This document shows, in pieces, positions 17,010 through 25,211 of a stretch of DNA of 51,196 bases (positions are counted from its first letter, which is position 1; each line of letters begins with the position of its first letter). The notes under the pieces were generated by a model. That model searched no databases, had not been told where the DNA came from, and saw nothing but the letters and a program-made list of their open reading frames with translations. Made by a program: the position numbers and the translations under genes. Source of the DNA: DASRJW01 sp964567755 (lineage in GTDB: Bacteria; Krumholzibacteriota; Krumholzibacteriia; G020349025); assembly GCA_964567755.1 (NCBI GenBank), contig CAZMNW010000016.1:1-51196 (forward strand). Reading direction: 5' to 3'.

Positions 17010-18653
17010 ATGGATGTGCACCCGCAGGCCGGCATGCCCGCAGCGGAATCGATGCTGGTCGATGTCCCACGGCTCTTGGATGCATATGCGAGCGTCGTTC
17101 CCGATGCCTCCATCCCCGCACATCGTGTGGCCTTCGGCACCTCCGGCCACCGCGGCAGTGCGCTCGCGGCGAGTTTCAACGAAGCGCACATCCTCTCGAT
17201 TACGCAGGCGATCTGCGAGTACAGGAACAGCCACGGAATCGACGGGCCGCTGTACCTGGGCAAGGATACGCACGCGCTGTCGGAACCCGCCTTCACCACC
17301 GCGCTGGAAGTGCTGGTCGCCAACGATGTCAGCGTTGTCGTCGATGCGGCGGGCGGCTTCACACCGACGCCGGTGATCTCGCACGCCATTCTCGCCCACA
17401 ACCGGCGTCGCGGTCGCGGGCTGGCCGACGGCATCGTGATCACGCCTTCACACAACCCGCCCGCGGATGGAGGCTTCAAGTACAACCCTCCGCACGGTGG
17501 ACCGGCCGAGACCGCTGTCACGGCTTGGATCGAGCGCCGCGCCAACGACATCCTGGAAGCAGGGCCGCACAAGGTGCGACGTCTGCCGGCGCAGAAGGCG
17601 CTTGTCGCGGCTCGACGACACGATTTCGTCAGCGCTTACATCGACGATCTGACCGCAGTGGTCGATCTCGAGGCCGTGCGTAGCGCGGGTTTGCGCATCG
17701 GCGTCGATGCCCTGGGTGGCGCCGCACTCGCGTACTGGGCGCCGCTCGCCGCGCGTTACGGAATCCACATCGAGGTCATGAATGCGACGGCGGATCCGAC
17801 ATTCCGCTTCATGACGCTGGACTGGGACGGCAAGATTCGCATGGACTGTTCTTCGATGTATGCCATGGCGGGAACGATCGCATCACGGCAGCGTTTCGAC
17901 ATCGCTTTCGGCAACGACGCGGATGCCGACCGGCACGGCATCGTGACCCGAGATTCGGGACTCATGAACCCCAATCATTACCTCGCGGTGGCCGTCGATT
18001 ACCTGTTTCGCGAGCGACCGGGGTGGGGCGCGACGGCGGCCATTGGCAAGACCGTGGTCAGCAGCAGCCTCATCGATCGCGTCGCGCGCCGCGCCAGACG
18101 GCGATTGGTCGAAGTCCCGGTGGGATTCAAATGGTTCGTGGGGGGATTGGCCGATGCGACCCTCGGCATCGGATTGGAGGAAAGCGCCGGTGCGTCGTTT
18201 CTGCGACGCGACGGCCGCACGTGGACCACGGACAAAGACGGCATCGTTCTCGGCTTGCTGGCGGCAGAGATGCTGGCCCGCACCGGTCGGGATCCCAGCG
18301 AGCTCTACACGGCGCTCGTGCGCGACGTCGGTGCGCCCTTCTACCACCGTCGCGATGCTGCGGCGACCGGGCCGCAGAAAATCCGCTTGCAACGACTGTC
18401 GCCCGCCGACATACGGGCGACGCATCTCGCCGGCGAGCCGATCGAGGCGGTGCTCGTGCAAGCGCCCGGGAACAACGAGCGCATTGGCGTGGTCAAGGTC
18501 GTAACGGCGAACGGCTGGTTCGCCGCTCGTCCCTCGGGAACCGAAGACGTGTACAAGATCTACGCGGAGAGCTTCCGCGATGCGGAGCATTTGCACCGCA
18601 TTCAAGACGAGGCCGATGCGCTGTTGGCGGAAGCATTGGCGACCCCCGGCTGA
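17010..18653 (+). CDS. pgm: Alpha-D-glucose phosphate-specific phosphoglucomutase
   Basis: This 547-residue enzyme interconverts glucose 1-phosphate and glucose 6-phosphate, linking glycolysis to glycogen, trehalose and UDP-sugar synthesis. The length matches the bacterial Pgm family (about 546). Visible motifs are FGTSGHRGS at the N-terminus, the catalytic phosphoserine loop ITPSHNP (Ser147), the metal loop GNDADADRHG, the sugar-binding loop GLEESAGASF and the C-terminal phosphate-binding PSGTEDVYKIY. All key residues are intact. The frame opens at 16848, but alignment-like reasoning places the start at the ATG at 17010; the ribosome-binding site is weak, and ATGs at 16974 and 17034 are alternatives. 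It is divergent from the lipoprotein gene. Confidence 0.93.
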   Translation: MDVHPQAGMPAAESMLVDVPRLLDAYASVVPDASIPAHRVAFGTSGHRGSALAASFNEAHILSITQAICEYRNSHGIDGPLYLGKDTHALSEPAFTTALEVLVANDVSVVVDAAGGFTPTPVISHAILAHNRRRGRGLADGIVITPSHNPPADGGFKYNPPHGGPAETAVTAWIERRANDILEAGPHKVRRLPAQKALVAARRHDFVSAYIDDLTAVVDLEAVRSAGLRIGVDALGGAALAYWAPLAARYGIHIEVMNATADPTFRFMTLDWDGKIRMDCSSMYAMAGTIASRQRFDIAFGNDADADRHGIVTRDSGLMNPNHYLAVAVDYLFRERPGWGATAAIGKTVVSSSLIDRVARRARRRLVEVPVGFKWFVGGLADATLGIGLEESAGASFLRRDGRTWTTDKDGIVLGLLAAEMLARTGRDPSELYTALVRDVGAPFYHRRDAAATGPQKIRLQRLSPADIRATHLAGEPIEAVLVQAPGNNERIGVVKVVTANGWFAARPSGTEDVYKIYAESFRDAEHLHRIQDEADALLAEALATPG

Positions 18654-18675
18654 TCCGCGACGAGGGAGGATCTCC

Positions 18676-19048
18676 TTGGAATCACTGGTCGGGAAGACCC
18701 GTTCGCACTACCGGATCGGGCGCGAGCTGGGTCACGGTGGAATGGCCACGGTTTACCTTGCGGATGACCTCAAGCACGGCCGGCAGGTGGCGATCAAGGT
18801 CATGCATCCGGAAATGGCCGCCGCGATCGGCCGCGCCGGTTCCTGCGTGAGATCGAGATCGCAACGAGACTGACGCATCCCCACATCCTCTCCCTGCATG
18901 ATTCCGGTGGCAGGCGATGGCCCTCGCGGAGCGAGGCGCGGACGAACGCGATCCAATGATCTTCACCGCGATGGGGCACCCGAGCTGGGAACCCCTCCGG
19001 AATCACCCACGCTTCGCTGCGTTGCGGCGGACGGTAGGGCTGGATTGA
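18676..19048 (+). pseudogene. Ser/Thr protein kinase pseudogene with internal deletion
   Basis: The gene begins with a TTG preceded by GGGAGGATCTCC. The first 50 or so residues are a clear eukaryote-like kinase N-terminus (YRIGRELGHGGMATVYLADD, the Gly-rich loop, then the catalytic Lys in VAIKVMHPEM). Near 18830 the frame shifts, and the kinase continues in frame 3 as RFLREIEIATRLTHPHILSL, then HDSG. Beyond about 18905 the middle of the gene is missing. A third frame then carries what looks like the extreme C-terminus of such kinases: RDPMIFTAMGHPSWEPLRNH followed by PRFAALRRTVGLD and a stop at 19046. The gene has therefore lost most of the catalytic and sensor parts and has at least one frameshift. 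It cannot make an active kinase. Confidence 0.75.
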
Positions 19049-19102
19049 ATCGGCGGCCGCGACAAGTTCGCCCCAGGCTGGTTTTCAATCCTGGCGAAAG
19101 CG

Positions 19103-20488
19103 TCAGGCGATGGGCAGGAGCAGGGAGATGGAGGTGCCGCGATCGAGCTCGCTCGTGGCCAGGATCTTGCCGCCCATGGCTTGGACGAGGCGATGGGCGA
19201 GGGCCAGTCCCAAACCCAGGCCATTCTTCTCGCGCGTCAGCGAGCCGTCGACTTGCAGGAAGGGCACGAAAAGTTTGTGGAGCTTGTCGGCAGCAATGCC
19301 GGGGCCGTTGTCTTCCATCTCGAGCCGCACCTTGGTGGTGTCGTCTGGCAGGCGGTGGGCTCGCAACGTGATGCGCGAGCCCTGGGGCGTGAAACGCACG
19401 GCATTGTCGAGAAGGATGTCGAGAACCTGGCGCAGCCGGCGCGCTTCGAAAACCACCGCAGGGAGTTTGTCTTCGAGGACCAGGCGGAAATCGTGCAGCC
19501 TGGCTGCGACACCGTTGCGGCGTTTCTCGTAGTAATCGCGCAACAAGGCGGAAATATCCCCGGGACCGCACTGCACCTCGATGCGGTTGCCGGCCAGACC
19601 GGAATAATCGAGCAGATTCTCCAGCATGCGTTTCAGTTTTTCCGTTTGCTGTAGAACGATCTTCAGATGCTCACGCTGGCTGCTCCCCGCTGCCGCCTCC
19701 TCCAGCAAGCTCTCGGTATACATCTGCATCACCGTTACCGGAGTTCGCAGCTCGTGGTGCATGTTGCTGACGAACTCGTTCTTGGCCCGGTCGAGCTCCT
19801 CGAGGTTGTCGTTGGCCTGACGCAATTCGCGAATGCTTTCTTGGAGCTGGTGATAGAACATCGAGTTCTGCAGTGCCACCGCAAAGAATTCCACCGACGC
19901 TTGCAATACCTCGAGCTCGAACTTGTCGTCGACGGTGCCCTGTCGCGCGCCCAAAGCGACGACGCCAAGAAGTTTGTCCGGCGCCAACAACGGCGCGAAC
20001 AGAGTCAGGCCGCGGTTGCGGAGCAGTTCGAGGTCGGATGGAGTGAAGACGGCCGACAAGTTGTCGCGGAACTGAATCCGGCGGTCACGCAACAGCCGAT
20101 CCACGAGAGTCTCGATGCATTGAGTGCCGATCTGTCGCGCCACGGATTCGGGGATCCCATGGCTGCGAATCAGCACCAAGCTGCCGCTCGTGTCCGGGGG
20201 CAGGATCCACAACGCCGAATGCGGCGTTCCCAGGTGACCCATGAAATTGAACAATGCGCGATCGGCGAAGTCGTAGATGTTGAGTGAATAATCCAACTCC
20301 TTGCTGAGCTCGAAGAAAGACAGCAGGCTGTGCCGTTGCAGATCGCTTTCGCGCGCGGCCGGCCCGTCGCCTGGCTTGACGGCTTCCTGGCCACGCGCGC
20401 GGGCTTGGCCCGGCTGGCGCAGCGGATCCGGCTGCGGAATTTCCTGTGTCAGTCTCTTGGCCATGCTGGGCGTTGGGTTCCTTTTCAT
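19103..20488 (-). CDS. GAF-domain sensor histidine kinase (soluble)
   Basis: This 461-residue protein has no membrane segment. A GAF-like sensory region (about residues 45-215, including HGIPESVARQIG and LFAPLLAPDKLLGVVALG) is followed by a coiled coil. HisKA follows with the H-box NMHHELRTPVTVMQ, then an ATPase domain with N-box LDNAVRFTPQG, G1 DNGPGIAADK and G2 GLGLGLALAHRLVQAMGG. It is the last gene of the surface-protein/partner-switch operon, starting 13 bases after the STAS gene stop. The frame is open much further upstream but overlaps the STAS gene there. I chose the ATG at 20488; the ATG at 20464 is an alternative. No cognate response regulator is adjacent. Confidence 0.88.
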   Translation of the reverse strand: MKRNPTPSMAKRLTQEIPQPDPLRQPGQARARGQEAVKPGDGPAARESDLQRHSLLSFFELSKELDYSLNIYDFADRALFNFMGHLGTPHSALWILPPDTSGSLVLIRSHGIPESVARQIGTQCIETLVDRLLRDRRIQFRDNLSAVFTPSDLELLRNRGLTLFAPLLAPDKLLGVVALGARQGTVDDKFELEVLQASVEFFAVALQNSMFYHQLQESIRELRQANDNLEELDRAKNEFVSNMHHELRTPVTVMQMYTESLLEEAAAGSSQREHLKIVLQQTEKLKRMLENLLDYSGLAGNRIEVQCGPGDISALLRDYYEKRRNGVAARLHDFRLVLEDKLPAVVFEARRLRQVLDILLDNAVRFTPQGSRITLRAHRLPDDTTKVRLEMEDNGPGIAADKLHKLFVPFLQVDGSLTREKNGLGLGLALAHRLVQAMGGKILATSELDRGTSISLLLPIA

Positions 20489-20501
20489 CTCGCGCACGCA
20501 A

Positions 20502-20942
20502 TCAACGCGATCCCTTGCCGACCACGAGATCGTCCGCGGAGGGCACGAGCGACAAGAAACGGCCGACGTTGAGGAGATTGACCACGGACGACACAACCGA
20601 TGACGCGGCGACGAGATGCAAGCTGCCTTTGGCTTCTTTGAACTCCTCGGTTTCGGCCAGAAACACACCGAGACCGCTGGAAGCCAGAAACGTCACCTGT
20701 GACAGATCCAATCCCAGATGCTGCACTCCCTGGGCGCGAATCTCGGCACATCGTTGCTGCACCAACTGCGCGGCACGGCCATCGAGACGCCCACTCAGCT
20801 TGAGCAGCATCAACGAGCCACGTCGTTGCCCATCGGTCATCTTGAAATCCCCCACGGACGCGAGGGTTTCGCTTTTGGGCCCCGAGCCCGTGGCCTTCGG
20901 CCGCGGACGTGGTCCCTCCGAGTTACCGCTTGGTCGAGACAT
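20502..20942 (-). CDS. STAS-domain anti-sigma factor antagonist
   Basis: This 146-residue protein has a disordered, Pro/Ser-rich N-terminus of about 35 residues and a STAS domain (about 40-140) of the SpoIIAA/RsbV type. The loop VTFLASSGLGVFL holds Ser88/Ser89, where RsbW-like kinases phosphorylate the antagonist; the usual Asp before the Ser pair is Ala here. The ATG at 20942 is chosen for its strong AGGAGG site with 6-base spacing. It overlaps the phosphatase/kinase gene by 20 bases, so the two are translated together. Its likely kinase and phosphatase are the two halves of that upstream protein. In the family the unphosphorylated form frees a sigma factor or another target; the target is not encoded here. 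Confidence 0.9.
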   Translation of the reverse strand: MSRPSGNSEGPRPRPKATGSGPKSETLASVGDFKMTDGQRRGSLMLLKLSGRLDGRAAQLVQQRCAEIRAQGVQHLGLDLSQVTFLASSGLGVFLAETEEFKEAKGSLHLVAASSVVSSVVNLLNVGRFLSLVPSADDLVVGKGSR

Positions 20943-23154
20943 TGCGTACCTCCTGTGCACTCTGTTCCACCGGATCGAAGCGCATGAGCGTGATGTTGCC
21001 GTGCGGCGTGCTATCGTGATAGAGCAGCGGATGCATCACTTCTTGAATAATGCGCAAGCCCAGGCCGCGACCGCGCTTGCGCACCGTGGGATCGTCGAGG
21101 TCTTCGGCGCGCCGCACCGAAGGCGAGAAGGCTCTGCCGCGGTCGCGGACCAGAAAGACGCCGCGCTGCAAGCACTGCAACAACTGCTTCTGGCCGGCAA
21201 AGCGCTTCGGGTCACGTGGTGTTTGCCCCGACCAGAGGTCGGCATCGGGGATCCACCACAGATCCAAGGCAGGGTCGCGATGACCCTCCACGCCATGATC
21301 GCGGTAACCGTGCTCGATGATGTTGGCACAAAGCTCGTGCAGCGCGTGTTCGAGAAGAACGGTGTCGCTGTTGGCGAGCGCCGTGAGCTCAGAACAGGTG
21401 GCGAGCCAAGGACGCAGCCCGTGCAGGGCGCCGGAATCGCGCCGCATCCCCAGATGACGACCGCTGTCGCGCAAGCTCCAGGCGCGTTCGATCAGGAGCT
21501 CGCCGGCGCCTGGCAAGGCGCGCGACGGTTGCGCTCCGCTGCTGCCCGCCGCGGTCATGCCGGCTCCTGCGGGCAGGCGGTGCACCACGACCAGGGTCTC
21601 GTCGTCGAGGCGTGGCGTGTCCTGGGTCCACTGTCCGAGGGCGCGCCGCACCGCGGTGATCACCGCGCGGCTTCCGCCCGCGGCGGTGTTCTTGACCACT
21701 TGCTCCAGTCGGCCGAAGCCGAACTGTTGCAGCGAACCGGGTTCCCAGGCTTCATTGACGCCATCGGTGAACTGCACCAGCGTGTCGCCCGGTTGCAGCT
21801 CGAGCTCGTAGTCGCGCAGCGTGTCACGCAGCGCGCCGCGCACGGCACCGATCGGGATGGCTTCGGTGTAGTGCCACTCGGTGGCCTGGGTCGCGGCGCG
21901 ATGCACGAGCACCGGGCTGTGTCCGGCCGAGGCATAGCACAAGTGGCCGCTGATCGGGTCGAGGATGCCGTAGAACATGGTGACGAAAACTCCCGGGCGT
22001 AGATTGCCGGAGAGCTGATCGTCGAGCGACGCGAGCAGTGCGGACGGCGTGCGATGCGAACGCCGCAGAGATCGCAGCAGCACCGCGACCATCGACATCA
22101 CCAGACAACCGGCCAGTCCCTTGCCGGAGACGTCGGCAATGGCGATGCCGATTCGCCCGTCCGGCAGTTCGAGAATGTCGAAGTAATCGCCACCAACCTC
22201 GGCCGCCGCCTGGTTCACGCCGAGGATCTCGAAATCGCCACTCACGATGCTATGCGCCGGCAGCAATGAGTTCTGCACCTGCCGCGCCAGCTCCATTTCG
22301 TGCTTGAGGCGTTCTTTTTCCATCATTTGTTCCTGCGCCTTGCTCAGCTCGCTGGCCATCGTGTTGATCGAATCGGCCAGCAGTTGGAACTCGGTGCGGT
22401 CGCTGAGCACGATCGGCGTCCCAAGATCCCCGTGGCCGATGCGTTCCAGTCCGGCGCGCAACCGATCGATCGGCCGCAGCAGGGCGGTCATGAGAACGAG
22501 CGTGGTGGCGACGGCGAGGAGCAACAGCACCATGAGCACCACTGCTTGCTGCTGGCGCGCCGCGGTCGCCGCGGCCTCGACGTGGCTGCGATGCAGCCCG
22601 ACGTATACCGCACCAATACTGGCGCCACTCGGGTGGCGCACTGGAACCCGTGCGACCAATGTCGCCGAATTCTTGGAAATAGACTCGTTCGGCCATAGTC
22701 GGTGCGCGGTGGGAACGGCGACCAAATCGACGGGCGGCACGAAGGTCTCATCCAAGCTGCGAGCATTGGCGTGCCCTTGGATCTTGTTTTCGTGATCCAC
22801 GACCACGACGAAAGCCAGCTCGGGGTGGTCCTCTTGGATTTCGCGCACCGCCGGGTGCAGCGCCAGCTCGGGGAAATCGCTGAGAAGTGCGCTCGCCGAC
22901 GACCGCGCCAGATTGCGCGCTCCCATGAGCAGGCGTGCCTCGACTTCGGTCGCCAGCACGCTACGCACGTGACGCTCGCCGACCCACCCGACACCGAGGA
23001 CGCCGCCCGCCACCAGGGCCACGGCCACGGCGGTGACGATGAAGCGGATGCTGACGACACGACGCCGCTCTTGACCCTGGCCAAGGAGAACGACCCCTGT
23101 CTCCGTGGCGGCGGCCGGGCTCGAGGATTTGAGCCTGCTCTCCTGGACGGACAT
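20923..23154 (-). CDS. Membrane SpoIIE-type phosphatase fused to RsbW-like kinase
   Basis: This 743-residue protein has TM1 (about 35-57), an extracytoplasmic sensor region (58-200), TM2 (about 203-224), HAMP (225-275), a coiled coil, a PP2C-like SpoIIE phosphatase domain (about 285-525) and a C-terminal HATPase_c_2 domain (about 550-730). Phosphatase metal ligands are intact: EVGGDYFD, ADVSGKG, FTDGVNEAW and DDET. The kinase half keeps the N-box (ALHELCANIIEHGYRD), G1 (VRDRGRAFSP) and G2 (RGRGLGLRII). One protein can thus both phosphorylate and dephosphorylate the neighbouring STAS protein, switched by the sensor region. The frame opens at 23589, but the ATG at 23154 has GAGGAG 7 bases upstream and begins the recognisable protein. 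It starts 11 bases after the PorV-TPR stop. Confidence 0.92.
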   Translation of the reverse strand: MSVQESRLKSSSPAAATETGVVLLGQGQERRRVVSIRFIVTAVAVALVAGGVLGVGWVGERHVRSVLATEVEARLLMGARNLARSSASALLSDFPELALHPAVREIQEDHPELAFVVVVDHENKIQGHANARSLDETFVPPVDLVAVPTAHRLWPNESISKNSATLVARVPVRHPSGASIGAVYVGLHRSHVEAAATAARQQQAVVLMVLLLLAVATTLVLMTALLRPIDRLRAGLERIGHGDLGTPIVLSDRTEFQLLADSINTMASELSKAQEQMMEKERLKHEMELARQVQNSLLPAHSIVSGDFEILGVNQAAAEVGGDYFDILELPDGRIGIAIADVSGKGLAGCLVMSMVAVLLRSLRRSHRTPSALLASLDDQLSGNLRPGVFVTMFYGILDPISGHLCYASAGHSPVLVHRAATQATEWHYTEAIPIGAVRGALRDTLRDYELELQPGDTLVQFTDGVNEAWEPGSLQQFGFGRLEQVVKNTAAGGSRAVITAVRRALGQWTQDTPRLDDETLVVVHRLPAGAGMTAAGSSGAQPSRALPGAGELLIERAWSLRDSGRHLGMRRDSGALHGLRPWLATCSELTALANSDTVLLEHALHELCANIIEHGYRDHGVEGHRDPALDLWWIPDADLWSGQTPRDPKRFAGQKQLLQCLQRGVFLVRDRGRAFSPSVRRAEDLDDPTVRKRGRGLGLRIIQEVMHPLLYHDSTPHGNITLMRFDPVEQSAQEVRNVSTKR

Positions 23155-23165
23155 CACTGCGCTCC

Positions 23166-25211
23166 TCAATCCCCTTGCCCGAGGATCTGCCGTGTGCGGG
23201 CCAGCTGCTCCTGTGCACGTTGCAGGTACGCGCGTGTGCGCTCGTCGGTTGGGTCGACGCGCAGCGCCTTCTGCCACTGTTCGATCGCACTGTTCAGCGA
23301 ACCGCGTGCGAAGTGCTCGAGACCCCAAGTCATGTACTCGCGTTTCAAGTGTTCGCGGACGCGTTCGTAGTCCGGATCGAAGGACCAGACCAACTCCCAG
23401 TAGCGCACGGCGTCGGCAGGACGCCCTTCCTGCATGGCGGCGACGCCGCGGCGGTAGAGATCGTCCAACTCGTGCCGGCGTTCGGGGGTGAGCGCAACAG
23501 GCTGCGCCGCGGGTGCGGTGTCGCCAGTGCCGGGAGAGCCCGGAGGGCGCGTCTTGGTTGTTCGCGCCACCTTCTCCGCCGCACGCCACCGTGCCGCAAG
23601 CACGTCCAGGCCTTTGGCGCGCGGATCGAGCGCGCGTGCTTGTTCGATGAGGCGCCCGGCTTCATCCAGGACACCGTCGGCGACCAGTCGCTCGGCGAGC
23701 TGGAGGAGGCTCTGGACTCTGCGCGTGATTGCCTTCTCGGTACGCTCGAGCATGTCGTACGCTTCGGCATCGCCTGGGTTGAGCTCGAGCACGCGCGCGA
23801 ACCCAGTGCGCGCCACGGTGAAGTTCTCGGCCGTGAAGGCTTCCATCGACGTGGCGAATTCTTGTCGAATCTGCTGGGACCGTGCCGCACGCCGGTCGCT
23901 CGAATTCTGGCAACGCAACTGGCCGGCCTTGGCGGTGGCATCGTCAGCGACGACATCCAGCACTCGGCCCCAGGCGAGCACGGCGTCGGCATACGCGCCG
24001 CTTTTCTCCAGGTCCATGGCCTTGTCGCCGAGATACGCCGCCTCGAGCTGGCGAGCGCTCGCATTCTCTGGCGCGAGAACCCGCACCATGGTCACGAGCT
24101 CCAGGGCGGCATCGAGTTGGCGCAGTCGATGTTGCTCTTCCGCCTCGTTCAACAATGCTGTGATCTGCTGCGCTTGGAGTTTGTCGAATTCTTCGGCGAG
24201 CCGGGAAGCGAGCACAGCCTCCTGTGCCGCCAGCGCCGCTTGTCGGCTTTCTTCCACCGAGAGGCCGAAACGGAATACGGCGCCGAATCGATGCACGGCC
24301 TCGATGTCACTGTTCTCGTACACATAATCGAAGGAGAGATCGCGCCAGGAGATCCCGGTTCCAGCGCTCATGCTGCGATCGTTGAGACCGATGCGCAGTG
24401 CCAGAGCCGAATGCAAGCGTGCCTCGATTCCGGTGTGTGGGCGAATGCTCATGCCGTTGGTTTTTTCGATGTCCGCGACCCACAACAACTGGCTGCGGCC
24501 CACCGGGATCCAGAGGCTGGTGCCGGCGCGAACGGTGGGCGGGTCGGCGACACTCGCTTCGTTCAGTCGGATCGCCGGTTTCACTACGTTCTGCACCGTG
24601 ACACCGAGGCCGAAGCGGTGGGCCCACGGGCTGTGGCTGCCGAAGACGAGCGCCGGACGCATGAGCACGCCGGCGTCGACACCGAAACCGGTGTCGGAGT
24701 ATCCGGCCAGGCTGTGATGGCGCAACTTGAGAGCTCCACCCAAGCTCCAGGCATTGCCGATGGGCCGGCCGTAAGCGAGAGTGAACTGCGTCTGACTGTC
24801 GCTTGCGTCCCCGAGAGCGAAGTTGCGCTCGTCGCGCAGATCGATGCCATCGACAGCGAACTGCTGGTAAGTGAGCGCCGTCGTGCCGAAGCGCCAGCTG
24901 GGCAGCACGATCGAGGCATATTGCTCCTGGAATCCCAAACTGTAGAAACTGGCGTAGCTCAAGTCGAGGCTGCGGCGTTGGACGAATCCGAGTCCGCCTG
25001 GGTTCCAAAGCGGCGTGCTGGCGTCGTCGCCGAGACCCGTGTGCGCGCCGCCGAGGGCGAGGGCGCGATTGCCGGCGCCATAGGCGAATACCGAGCGAAT
25101 GCCGCCATCGGCGTCGGCAACGCTGCGCTGTGGAATGTGCGCCAGCATCACGGCGAGGAGCACGAAGGGCGCATGCTGCCGCAACGTTCTTGGTCCCCAC
25201 GGCATTCTCAT
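23166..25211 (-). CDS. PorV/UPF0164-like outer-membrane barrel fused to TPR domain
   Basis: This 681-residue exported protein starts with a signal peptide (about 1-33). Residues about 35-320 resemble PorV/PorQ-type outer-membrane barrels: RSVFAYGAGNRALALGGAHT, DDASTPLWNPGGLG and repeated short amphipathic strands ending near VFRFGLS. From about 330 to the end it is alpha-helical, with a coiled-coil start and several TPR-like units (for example GDAEAYDMLERTEKA and AIEQWQKALRVDPTDERTRA). In Bacteroidota, PorV takes part in type 9 secretion and surface-protein attachment; whether that applies here is unknown. The TPR part should face the periplasm. It overlaps the giant surface-protein gene by 4 bases (ATGA), so the two products probably work together. 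Confidence 0.8.
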   Translation of the reverse strand: MRMPWGPRTLRQHAPFVLLAVMLAHIPQRSVADADGGIRSVFAYGAGNRALALGGAHTGLGDDASTPLWNPGGLGFVQRRSLDLSYASFYSLGFQEQYASIVLPSWRFGTTALTYQQFAVDGIDLRDERNFALGDASDSQTQFTLAYGRPIGNAWSLGGALKLRHHSLAGYSDTGFGVDAGVLMRPALVFGSHSPWAHRFGLGVTVQNVVKPAIRLNEASVADPPTVRAGTSLWIPVGRSQLLWVADIEKTNGMSIRPHTGIEARLHSALALRIGLNDRSMSAGTGISWRDLSFDYVYENSDIEAVHRFGAVFRFGLSVEESRQAALAAQEAVLASRLAEEFDKLQAQQITALLNEAEEQHRLRQLDAALELVTMVRVLAPENASARQLEAAYLGDKAMDLEKSGAYADAVLAWGRVLDVVADDATAKAGQLRCQNSSDRRAARSQQIRQEFATSMEAFTAENFTVARTGFARVLELNPGDAEAYDMLERTEKAITRRVQSLLQLAERLVADGVLDEAGRLIEQARALDPRAKGLDVLAARWRAAEKVARTTKTRPPGSPGTGDTAPAAQPVALTPERRHELDDLYRRGVAAMQEGRPADAVRYWELVWSFDPDYERVREHLKREYMTWGLEHFARGSLNSAIEQWQKALRVDPTDERTRAYLQRAQEQLARTRQILGQGD

